Below, in pieces: positions 54,029-62,696 of a stretch of 64,000 bases of DNA. Numbering within the stretch: the first letter of the stretch is position 1; every line of letters starts with the position of its first letter. A program made the translations under genes and the position numbers. Source of the stretch: Treponema bryantii (GTDB taxonomy: Bacteria; Spirochaetota; Spirochaetia; Treponematales; Treponemataceae); assembly GCF_900113965.1 (NCBI RefSeq), contig NZ_FORI01000006.1, positions 1-64,000 of the forward strand, in the 5' to 3' direction. Below the pieces are notes generated by a model that had not been told where the DNA came from, ran no database searches, and was given only the letters and a program-made list of their open reading frames with translations.

Positions 54029-54624
54029 AAATAGCCCATGTTGGTTAAAACGGTTTCGATTTTCTGGCCGTATAAAGGGTCTGTGGCCCATGTGCCGGCC
54101 AGACCGTAAATATCTTTAATAAACTTTGTTTTGTGGACCCAGTTATATCTCGGGTCCACAAGTTCTTTAACGAGCTTTACATCTTCTGTAGTGCCGTATG
54201 CCTGCAAATGCTGAATATGGGCACGTACGCCAGTCTGTTCGTCGGGGAACTGTTCTCCGGGATGTTCTGCATCCATAGCGCCAAGACCGCAGTAATTATG
54301 AAACTCCGGCTGAACAAGACCTCCGAATCTGAGATATCCTGTTTCAAGACACATCTGAGCAAAGGCTACATCTGAATTAACACCTTCTGCTGCAGCTTCA
54401 TCTATATAATACTGGGCAAACTGCTTTATGTGGTCGCGGTTTGCTTCTGAATTTCTGCTTATAAAATAATTGGCAAGCTGATCTGCATTGAGTATGCCTG
54501 TGTCCATAATACGGCGGGAAAGCTGAACGGGTTTCTTTGCCTTTGACTTTGGCATAGAAGCACACGAATTAAGGGTAAAAAGCGCTGCGGCTGCAATCAC
54601 AGCAATAAAAATCTTATTTTTCAT
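54025..54624 (-). CDS. glucosaminidase-like lipoprotein (Bax/FlgJ-type lysozyme domain)
   Basis: A 199-residue protein: lipoprotein signal (KNKIFIAVIAAAALFTLNSC) and a mannosyl-glycoprotein endo-beta-N-acetylglucosaminidase domain (QFAQYYIDEAAAEGVNSDVA, FAQMCLETGYLRFGG, CGLGAMDAEHPGEQF, DPRYNWVHKTKFIKDIYGLA, GTWATDPLYGQKI). The Glu in the LETG motif is the catalytic acid. It would trim peptidoglycan from outside the inner membrane. Two starts are possible: 54699 (adds 25 residues, near a TATAAT) and 54624, which makes a standard lipoprotein signal; neither has a Shine-Dalgarno. It overlaps pyrH by 4 bp in convergent orientation. Confidence 0.8.
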   Translation of the reverse strand: MKNKIFIAVIAAAALFTLNSCASMPKSKAKKPVQLSRRIMDTGILNADQLANYFISRNSEANRDHIKQFAQYYIDEAAAEGVNSDVAFAQMCLETGYLRFGGLVQPEFHNYCGLGAMDAEHPGEQFPDEQTGVRAHIQHLQAYGTTEDVKLVKELVDPRYNWVHKTKFIKDIYGLAGTWATDPLYGQKIETVLTNMGYF

Positions 54625-54729
54625 ATGTAAATTTTCGGAGAAAGCAAAAAAAATCTGAAATTCTAAAAGTTTTTTGAAAATCTTTTCCTTTTTTGTCATA
54701 TCAAAACAATATTATAGGTAGAGGTTTTT

Positions 54730-55425
54730 ATGATAAATCAGAATAACAGCAATAAGATAAAACCGTCTGTGCGTGAAATTGCCATGGAGCACGGGCTTTC
54801 GTTTTTGTTTAATGAAGAGCTGGTTATGCTTATTCTTGGTTCGGGTACCAGTTGTATGCCGGTAGAAGTGATGGCTGAAAAAATTGTAGAAGTTCTTGAT
54901 GATTCTGACCCTGCTGATGTTGTTGATAATCTTTTGAGGCTAAAGGGTGTGGGGCAGGGAAAAGCACTGGCAGTGGCGGCGGCTCTGGAGCTTGGAAAAC
55001 GACGCAGTTCTCATTTGTGTGCGCCGATAAAAAGTTCTTCGGATGTGGTTCCCTATGTGCAGAATTATGCGGTGAGTAAAAAAGAGCATTTTCTTCTTCT
55101 TACGTTGAACGGTAGTCATGAAATCATTCAGATTCATGTGGTTTCGATTGGGACGTTGAACAGAACTTTAATTCATCCGCGCGAAATTTACGGGACAGCA
55201 ATGCGTGAGGACGCGGCGGCCATTATTGTGTGTCACAATCATCCTTCGGGGAACTGTGAGCCCTCGGAAGAGGATATTGATGTAACTCACAATCTTGAGC
55301 GTGTGGGCGAAATCATGGGAATTGAACTTCTGGACCATATAATTGTCTGCCGTGAATCGTATTACAGTTTTCTGGATAATAAAATGCTTTTGAGAAATCA
55401 AAATGTTGTTGTTAAATTGGCCTGA
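54730..55425 (+). CDS. radC: RadC-type JAB/MPN protein
   Basis: A 231-residue RadC: N-terminal helix-hairpin-helix (VVDNLLRLKGVGQGKALAVA) and a C-terminal JAMM metalloprotease-like domain with IVCHNHPSGNCEPSEEDIDV, giving the H-x-H-x7-S-x2-D pattern. The role in DNA repair once assigned is not established. TAGAGG lies upstream. The stop is 18 bp before htrA. Confidence 0.92.
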   Translation: MINQNNSNKIKPSVREIAMEHGLSFLFNEELVMLILGSGTSCMPVEVMAEKIVEVLDDSDPADVVDNLLRLKGVGQGKALAVAAALELGKRRSSHLCAPIKSSSDVVPYVQNYAVSKKEHFLLLTLNGSHEIIQIHVVSIGTLNRTLIHPREIYGTAMREDAAAIIVCHNHPSGNCEPSEEDIDVTHNLERVGEIMGIELLDHIIVCRESYYSFLDNKMLLRNQNVVVKLA

Positions 55426-55437
55426 TTTTATTAAATT
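55409..55437 (+). promoter_or_regulatory. promoter of htrA inside the radC end, leaderless spacing
   Basis: TTGTTA (55409-55414), 17 bp, TAAATT (55432-55437), 6 nt, ATG at 55444. The -10 is weaker than others (4 of 6) but the geometry matches the leaderless set, and no usable Shine-Dalgarno exists. Confidence 0.55.
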
Positions 55438-55443
55438 ATAGGT

Positions 55444-56730
55444 ATGAAACTATATTCTCATGCTCAGCTTATAAAAACAACTTTGATTTGTGTTATTGCG
55501 GCTGTACTAGTTACGGTTGCTATTTGTGTAAATTACTCTAAGAAACACGGAAGCGCGGGCGCAGGTACGGGCGCGGAGGTCAGTGAGATTTCGACGGACG
55601 GCGCGGCTGGCGCTGCCGGCGCAGAGAGCTCTGTTTGCGTTGAGGGGGCGGATGGTATTGAGAACTCGACTGCCTTTCTTGAACAGAATCCGGCTTCTGT
55701 AATTTCTGTTGCGAGTGCTGCTGGTTCTGGCTACACTCAGGAAGAAGCTCAGAATATAAATGTTTATGCGCTTTGTAATGAAGCGGTTGTGAACATTAAT
55801 ACTCAGGTAACTGCTTACGACTGGTTTCTTCAGCCTTATGTTCAGGAAGGTGGAAGTGGTAGTGGTTCTATTATCGATAAGCGCGGTTATATTCTTACAA
55901 ACGTACATGTAATTGCTGATGCAACAAAAATCTATGTTTCTCTTTTTGACGGTACTCAGTATGAGGCAGAGGTTGTTGGAACTGATTTGGACAGCGACCT
56001 TGCTGTAATTAAGTTTACTCCGCCGGCTGGTATGGAATTGAAAACTATTGCTTTTGGCGCTTCTAAGTCGCTTAAGGTTGGTCAGCGTGTAATTGCTATT
56101 GGTAACCCGTTCGGTCTTGAAAGAACTATGACTACCGGTATTGTTTCGGGACTCGGCCGACCTATTCAGAATTCGAATAATCGTATTATCCGTGATATGG
56201 TTCAGACTGATGCTGCTATTAACCCTGGAAACTCTGGTGGTCCTCTGCTTGATACAAGCGGAAAGATGATAGGTATTAACACTATGATTCAGTCGAGTTC
56301 GGGAAACTCTGCTGGTGTAGGTTTTGCGGTTCCTTCGGAGACTGCGGTTCGTGTTGTTGCTGATCTGATTAAATATGGAAAGGTTCAGCGTGGTACAATC
56401 GATGCTACTGTGATTCAGCTTAGCCGTCGTATTGCTCAGTATGCTGGACTTGATATTTCTTCTGGTGTTTTGATTTCTGAAGTAAATAAAGGCGGTAATG
56501 CAGAAGCTGCCGGACTTAAGGGTGGTACAGAAGCTGCTTACTATGGTTCTCGCCGTGACATTATTTATATTGGCGGAGACGTTATTACTCAGATTGATGA
56601 TATTGCTGTAAGCTCTCTTGCAGATTATTATTCGGCTCTGGAAAGCAAGAGACCGGGTGATACAGTAACTGTTGTTGTCCGCCGTAATAAAAAGAACGTG
56701 ACACTGAAAATTAAGCTCGTGGAGAGTTAA
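55444..56730 (+). CDS. HtrA/DegP-family serine protease
   Basis: A 428-residue periplasmic protease. N-terminal membrane anchor (LIKTTLICVIAAVLVTVAIC), then an Ala/Gly-rich linker (GSAGAGTGAEVSEIS), trypsin-like domain with triad His155 (TNVHVI), Asp185 (DSDLAVI) and Ser264 (NPGNSGGPL), and one PDZ domain from about residue 330 (DISSGVLISEVNKGGNAEAA) ending IKLVES. One PDZ domain and an anchor resemble DegS/HtrA of the regulatory type. That makes it a candidate to cleave the anti-sigma factor encoded 4 kb upstream (inference). Confidence 0.92.
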   Translation: MKLYSHAQLIKTTLICVIAAVLVTVAICVNYSKKHGSAGAGTGAEVSEISTDGAAGAAGAESSVCVEGADGIENSTAFLEQNPASVISVASAAGSGYTQEEAQNINVYALCNEAVVNINTQVTAYDWFLQPYVQEGGSGSGSIIDKRGYILTNVHVIADATKIYVSLFDGTQYEAEVVGTDLDSDLAVIKFTPPAGMELKTIAFGASKSLKVGQRVIAIGNPFGLERTMTTGIVSGLGRPIQNSNNRIIRDMVQTDAAINPGNSGGPLLDTSGKMIGINTMIQSSSGNSAGVGFAVPSETAVRVVADLIKYGKVQRGTIDATVIQLSRRIAQYAGLDISSGVLISEVNKGGNAEAAGLKGGTEAAYYGSRRDIIYIGGDVITQIDDIAVSSLADYYSALESKRPGDTVTVVVRRNKKNVTLKIKLVES

Positions 56731-56740
56731 TATATTAAGC

Positions 56741-56813
56741 GTCATTGCGAGGAGCCCTTTAGGGCGACGTGGCAATCTACAGCATGGATTGCTTCGCTGC
56801 GCTCGCAATGACG
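56741..56813. repeat. dispersed palindromic repeat, family B, copy 2 (double unit)
   Basis: GTCATTGCGAGGAGCCCTTT AGGGCGACGTGGCAAT is followed by a second unit, GGATTGCTTCGCTGCGCTCG CAATGACG. Inner AGCCCT/AGGGC and TCGCTGCGCTCGC parts can pair. It lies between htrA and uvrB. Confidence 0.8.
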
Positions 56814-56826
56814 GGAGACCTGTTTT

Positions 56827-58824
56827 ATGCGGAAATTCGAAGTTGTGTCGCCTTTTGAGCCTAGTGGAGACCAGGGGCAGGCTATTGAAAAGCTTGCCGA
56901 AGGCTTTCTGCGAGGCGACAAGTTTCAGACTCTTAAGGGTGTAACCGGCTCTGGTAAAACCTTCACTATGGCAAAAATCATAGAGAAGGTTCAGCGTCCT
57001 ACTTTAATCATAAGTCATAATAAAACCCTTTCGGCTCAGCTTTACCGTGAGTTCAAATCTTTCTTTCCAAATAACGCTGTAGAATATTTTGTCTCATATT
57101 ACGATTATTATCAGCCGGAAGCATACGTAGCTGCCCGTGATCTTTATATCGAAAAAGACTGCGATATCAACCGCGAAATTGACCAGATGCGTCTTGCGGC
57201 AACCTATAGCCTTATGGAGCGCCGCGACGTAATTGTAGTTGCTACAGTTTCCTGTATTTACGGTTTGGGTATGCCTGATGTTTATAAGGGCATGCGTGTT
57301 CATGTTGAAAACGGCCAGACTCTGGACATCAAAAAGTTTGCTAACTCGCTTATTTCAATGCAGTACACCCGAAATGATAATGTGCTTGAGCGAGGTAACT
57401 TCCGTATTAAGGGTGACGTAATAGAAGTGTTCCCGCCTTATATGGAAACCGACGAAGCTTACCGAATTCTTTTGGACTGGGAAGAGGTTGTGCGTATTCA
57501 GCGCTTTAATGTTCTTGACCGCTCTGTAACCGGCGAGCTTGAAGAAACTGTATTCTACCCTGCAAAGCACTTTGTTGTTCCTCAGGATAAACTAATAGAA
57601 GCAACTAACCGCATTCAGGTTGAACTGGATGAGCGTGTAGAAGAATTGCGCGCTGCCGGTAAAATGCTCGAAGCTGAGCGTCTTAAAACCCGTACAACTT
57701 ATGATATTGAAATGCTCCGCGAAATGGGAACCTGCCCGGGAATAGAAAACTATTCCGGCCCGATAAGCGGTCGTGCCCGCGGCGAGCCTCCTGCAACTCT
57801 TCTTCATTATTTTCCTGATGACTTTTTGTGCATGATAGATGAGGCCCATGTTTCTGTTCCTCAGATTGGTGCGATGTATGAAGGTGACCGCAGCCGTAAG
57901 CAGAATCTTATTGATTTCGGCTTCCGCCTTCCATCAGCTTTTGATAACCGCCCTCTTAAAAAGGCCGAGTTTGATGCCAAGATGAATCAGATTATTTACG
58001 TTACTGCAACTCCACGCCCTGAAGAAATTAAGCAGAGTACTCAGGTTGTTGAACAGCTGATTCGTCCTACTGGACTTCTGGATCCTATCGTTGAAATCCG
58101 CCCGAGCGAAGGTCAGATGGAAGATATTTATAAGGAAGTTCGTGAGCGAATTGACCGCCATGAACGAAGCCTTATTCTGACGCTGACTAAAAAGATGGCC
58201 GAAGACCTTACAGACTATCTTACAGAACTCAAGCTTAAGGTAAAATATATTCACTCAGAAATTGACACTTTTGAACGCGTTGAGATTTTGAAGTCTTTAA
58301 GAACCGGTGAGATTGATGTTCTGATTGGAATTAATCTTTTGCGAGAAGGAATTGATCTTCCGGAAGTTTCGTTTATCGCAATTCTTGATGCAGACAAAAT
58401 CGGCTTCCTGCGTTCGGAAACTTCGTTGATTCAGATTATTGGCCGTGCCGCCCGTAACGCCGAGGGCAAGGTTGTGATGTATGCTGATCACATGAGCCCT
58501 GCAATGGAAGCGGCCGTAAAGGAAACAAAGCATCGCCGCGAGGTTCAGGAAGCTTACAATAAAGAACACGGAATTACGCCAAAGACAATTTCAAAGGCGG
58601 TTGAAGATATTCTTATTCACGAAAAACAGGATGCTGATGCAAACGCTTCTATGCAGCTTGAAGTTCTTAAGAAAGAAGCAAATCTCTTTAATCCAAAAGA
58701 ACGTCATAAGCTTATTAAGGCACTTACTGCAGAGATGTCTGCCTGTGCTGACCGCATGGAATATGAGCAGGCAGCCGCACTGCGTGACCAGATCCGTGAT
58801 ATCGAAGCGCAGTATGGTAAGTGA
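56827..58824 (+). CDS. uvrB: excinuclease ABC subunit B
   Basis: A 665-residue UvrB that verifies lesions in nucleotide-excision repair. Walker A GVTGSGKTFTMAK, the beta-hairpin YFVSYYDYYQPEAYV, DEAH box (IDEAHVSVPQ), helicase motif INLLREGIDLPE and GRAARN, and the C-terminal UVR domain (ECQ/AALRDQIRDIEAQYGK) are in place. GGGAGACC is the ribosome site. Followed by repeat B3 and the convergent galK. Confidence 0.97.
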   Translation: MRKFEVVSPFEPSGDQGQAIEKLAEGFLRGDKFQTLKGVTGSGKTFTMAKIIEKVQRPTLIISHNKTLSAQLYREFKSFFPNNAVEYFVSYYDYYQPEAYVAARDLYIEKDCDINREIDQMRLAATYSLMERRDVIVVATVSCIYGLGMPDVYKGMRVHVENGQTLDIKKFANSLISMQYTRNDNVLERGNFRIKGDVIEVFPPYMETDEAYRILLDWEEVVRIQRFNVLDRSVTGELEETVFYPAKHFVVPQDKLIEATNRIQVELDERVEELRAAGKMLEAERLKTRTTYDIEMLREMGTCPGIENYSGPISGRARGEPPATLLHYFPDDFLCMIDEAHVSVPQIGAMYEGDRSRKQNLIDFGFRLPSAFDNRPLKKAEFDAKMNQIIYVTATPRPEEIKQSTQVVEQLIRPTGLLDPIVEIRPSEGQMEDIYKEVRERIDRHERSLILTLTKKMAEDLTDYLTELKLKVKYIHSEIDTFERVEILKSLRTGEIDVLIGINLLREGIDLPEVSFIAILDADKIGFLRSETSLIQIIGRAARNAEGKVVMYADHMSPAMEAAVKETKHRREVQEAYNKEHGITPKTISKAVEDILIHEKQDADANASMQLEVLKKEANLFNPKERHKLIKALTAEMSACADRMEYEQAAALRDQIRDIEAQYGK

Positions 58825-58825
58825 T

Positions 58826-58863
58826 AGATTGCCACGTCGCCCTGCGGACTTTTCGCAATGACA
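58826..58863. repeat. dispersed palindromic repeat, family B, copy 3
   Basis: AGATTGCCACGTCGCCCTGC then GGACTTTTCGCAATGACA. ATTGC/GCAAT arms with a CCCTGCGG core. It separates the convergent uvrB and galK. Confidence 0.75.
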
Positions 58864-58869
58864 GAATAA

Positions 58870-60067
58870 TTAAATTCTTGCCACTCCATCTCCAGTTTCG
58901 CAAACGAAGAAGCCTGCCTTGTAGCCGATGGCTTTTTCGTAGGCGGTCTGGACCTTTGAGATGAAGCTGTCGATTTTGTCTTTGTGAACCAGGGCGATAG
59001 CGCAGCCACCGAAGCCGGCTCCTGTCATACGGGCGCCGAGGCAGCCTTCCTGTTGCTGGGAAGTTTCAGCCAGGGTGTCCAGTTCTATTCCGGTTACTTC
59101 GTAATCTTCCTTGAGGGACTTGTGGCTGGCGTTGAGCAGGCGGCCCAGTTCTTCGAGATTGCCTGCCTTAAGTGTGCTTGCCGCATCAATTACCCGCTGG
59201 TTTTCTGCAATGCAGTGGCGGGCTCGCTTGTTGAGAATCGGGTCAGTTACAAGGCTGCTGTATTTTTCCCAGTCTGCTGGAGTCAGCTGGCAGAGAGCGT
59301 CAAGCTTTACTCCGTTATTCTGCAAGATTTTCAGAGTTTCTTCGCACTGGCCTCGGCGCTCGTTGTATTTTGAATCAGCTAATTTACGAACCTTGTTTGT
59401 GTTCATAACTACAAAGCGGTAGTCGCCAAGGTCGAGGGGAACATACTCATATTCAAGAGTGTTACAGTCCAGCAGCTCTGCGTGATTTTTTTTTTCCTGT
59501 TGCAATAATGAACTGATCCATGATTCCGCATTTTACGTTCATAAAATTGTGCTCGCTCATCTGACCAAGCTTTGCAATTTCAATACGGTCCAGATTAAAG
59601 CCGAAGGTGTCTATAACTGCATAAGCAAAACCACACTCAAGTGCAGAGGAAGAAGAGATTCCACCACCGGCCGGAATATTCGAAGCCATGAGAATTTCAA
59701 AACCGCAGTCGAACTTAAAGCCGCGTTCTTTCAGCTGGGAAAGAATTCCGTTCAGGTAGTTCGCATAGTCATTTGCCTTATCGTATACAAAGGTCTGATT
59801 TATATCGAACTCGTAGCTGCCGGGGAAGCGGGCGTCGTTGTAAAGAATCTTTGTATCTACTCGTTTACGGATTGCAATATAAAGATAGCGGTTTATGCTG
59901 GCAGGGAAAACCTTGCCGCCGTTGTAATCTATGTGCTCGCCGATTATATTTATGCGGGCCGGAGAAGAGTAAAGACGAATGCTTGCTTCGTCTCCGCCGT
60001 ACATTTTGAGAAAGGCTTCCTTAAGCTCTTCCGGACTATATTCTTTTGAAGTTAAATTTTCTGACAT
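58870..60067 (-). CDS. galK: galactokinase, interrupted by a +1 frameshift
   Basis: Two overlapping frames together give a full galactokinase of about 398 residues, which phosphorylates galactose with ATP. First part (60067 to 59486): SSPARINIIGEHIDYNGGKV (substrate motif), NIPAGGGISSSSALE (ATP loop), then MSEHNFMNVKCGIMDQFI ATGKK. Second part (to 58870): NHAELLDCNTLEYEYVPL through RMTGAGFGGCAIALVHKD (third GHMP motif). The frames switch at a run of ten A (plus-strand T, 59486-59495); with nine A, ATGKKNHAE would read straight through. It could be a sequencing slip, a phase-variable or slippage-tolerated gene, or a recent pseudogene. AGGAG lies upstream of the ATG at 60067. Confidence 0.88.
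59486..59495. repeat. ten-base homopolymer at the galK frameshift
   Basis: T10 on the plus strand, A10 in the galK mRNA, preceded by GG. Tracts of 9-10 A permit both replication slippage and transcriptional slippage. Confidence 0.9.
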
Positions 60068-60091
60068 TTGATTTCTCCTGTATGGTAAGAC

Positions 60092-60152
60092 TGTCATGCT
60101 GAACTTGTTTCAGCATCTTGTTAATAGATCCCGAATTAAGTTCGGGATGACA
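60092..60152. repeat. dispersed palindromic repeat, family C, two hairpins
   Basis: TGTCATGCTGAACTTGTTTC AGCAT contains ATGCTGAA/TTCAGCAT; after TCTTGTTAATAGAT follows CCCGAA/TTCGGG in CCCGAATTAAGTTCGGGATG ACA. It fills the gap between lacI and galK on the minus strand. Confidence 0.8.
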
Positions 60153-60157
60153 ATTTG

Positions 60158-61177
60158 TTAAATTATATTTTCCTTAAAATAAATATCTATAGGCATATCA
60201 ATTCTTGAAGGAACTTCCTGATGCAGCATTACAGACTCATAGAGTTTGTGAACTGCTTCGGAGCCCTGCTGTTCCGGCCTCTGACCAATAATGCAGTCTA
60301 TTGTTCCGTCGAGAAGACCGGACTTATTCTGTTCAACCAGGTCATAGCCGATTACGGTAACGCGGCTTTTCAATCCCTGGTCTGCAATAAAATATGACAT
60401 AAAGTTTACTTCGGCATGAGGCACGAAAATACCTTTTATATCATTATGTTTTTCAAATAAATCCTTCATAAAACTGTAAAAGCCGGAATCAGAAAAGTCT
60501 GTATAAAGTTCATCGAGTACGGTAGAGTTTCCATCTCTCTGAATAAAATCCGTAAAGCCCCGGATTCTTTCCCTGAGGTTATAGCCCGACGGATACATTC
60601 TGATGCAGGCAAACTTTCCGCTGCCCTGAAACATCCTCATGATTCTTCCGGCGCAGTAACCGCCCTTGTAAGGATTCTGTGCAATAGTAAGTAATGGTTG
60701 TGTTGTTCCGAGGGGAGTATCAATGAAAACAAAAGGCTTGTCACCAAGCATAGAAATTATTTCCATATGTTCATCCGGAGCAACCGGAGTAGTAATCAGG
60801 GCATCAATCTGACCTTCTGCAGAATCCAGAAATGTACGGCATTTTTGTACGGCATCTCCGTTAATCATACGGTCAAAAGAAACCAGCTTTAATTCAACAC
60901 TAAGAGGTTTGAGTTGTTCAACGCCTTGCTGCATTCCTTCATAAAGCGCACGATAATAATCACAGCCACTTTCAAGAGTAGGCAGCAGTACACCTATTAA
61001 AAAAGGCTTGTTGCTTTTAAGCTGACGTGCAATAGGATTAGGCTGATAACCATACTCGTCTATAATAGACTGAATGAGTTGTTTTGTTTTTTCTGATACA
61101 CCCTTTCGATTGTGAAGAACTCTGTCTACTGTGCCAATCGAAACATGTGCATGTTCTGCAATTTCAGCTAAAGTCAT
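60158..61177 (-). CDS. LacI-family transcriptional regulator
   Basis: A 339-residue repressor: N-terminal helix-turn-helix MTLAEIAEHAHVSIGTVDRV with the hinge NPIARQLKS, then a periplasmic-binding-protein-like effector domain (FLIGVLLPTLESGCDYYRAL, KPFVFIDTPLGTTQPLLTIA, RVTVIGYDLVEQNKSGLLDG). TIDR-type variation in the recognition helix differs from LacI itself. A GGGG precedes the ATG and a TATAAT abuts it. It is upstream of galK on the same strand and divergent from mglBA, so a galactose or related sugar is the likely inducer. Confidence 0.9.
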   Translation of the reverse strand: MTLAEIAEHAHVSIGTVDRVLHNRKGVSEKTKQLIQSIIDEYGYQPNPIARQLKSNKPFLIGVLLPTLESGCDYYRALYEGMQQGVEQLKPLSVELKLVSFDRMINGDAVQKCRTFLDSAEGQIDALITTPVAPDEHMEIISMLGDKPFVFIDTPLGTTQPLLTIAQNPYKGGYCAGRIMRMFQGSGKFACIRMYPSGYNLRERIRGFTDFIQRDGNSTVLDELYTDFSDSGFYSFMKDLFEKHNDIKGIFVPHAEVNFMSYFIADQGLKSRVTVIGYDLVEQNKSGLLDGTIDCIIGQRPEQQGSEAVHKLYESVMLHQEVPSRIDMPIDIYFKENII

Positions 61178-61194
61178 ATTATAACCCCATCCCG

Positions 61195-61218
61195 TGTTCG
61201 TACACGCTATACGATAAC
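61195..61218. promoter_or_regulatory. candidate repressor site O2 before lacI
   Basis: On the minus strand GTTATCGTATAGC shares the nine bases GTTATCGTA with O1, next to GTGTACGAACAC. A possible lacI promoter, TTGCAT-17-TATCGT, would overlap it, suggesting autoregulation. Confidence 0.55.
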
Positions 61219-61290
61219 AGAGCTTTCTGGAAAATGCAAATATTATGTTATAAAATACGGGAATTTACTGAATTTTTGCAAAAAAAACGT

Positions 61291-61319
61291 TTGACAACTG
61301 CTATTTTCAGGGTTATAAA
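61291..61319 (+). promoter_or_regulatory. mglB promoter
   Basis: TTGACA (61291-61296), 17 bp, TATAAA (61314-61319). The predicted start near 61326 is 4 bp before operator O1. Confidence 0.85.
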
Positions 61320-61327
61320 TGAATTAG

Positions 61328-62566
<1,239 letters not shown>

Positions 62567-62573
62567 AAAACTC

Positions 62574-62656
62574 GCCTGAAGTTCAGGCTTACGGGGGTGC
62601 CTGAAGGTAAACGTCACATTAGCCCAGCATGACGATACTTTCGGACACCCTTTTTT
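62574..62656 (+). terminator. hairpins with U-run between mglB and mglA
   Basis: A small GCCTGAA/TTCAGGC hairpin (62574-62588) is followed by a long one: GGGTG (62595) with CACCC (62646), CGTCA with TGACG inside and a GAAGGTA/ATACTTTC part, then T6. Such a partial terminator would give more binding protein than ATPase. Confidence 0.8.
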
Positions 62657-62696
62657 ATTAGGTTTATTAAAAAATCTGCAGTATAATGGAAGTATT

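Noticed and set aside
55507-56808. 433-residue open frame opposite htrA
   Set aside because: Composition dominated by Asn, Arg, Ser and Thr, start inside a dispersed repeat, no ribosome site; a shadow of htrA.
58870-60097. Two separate half-size GHMP kinase genes
   Set aside because: The pieces overlap at a homopolymer and join into one normal galactokinase; the second has no ribosome site.
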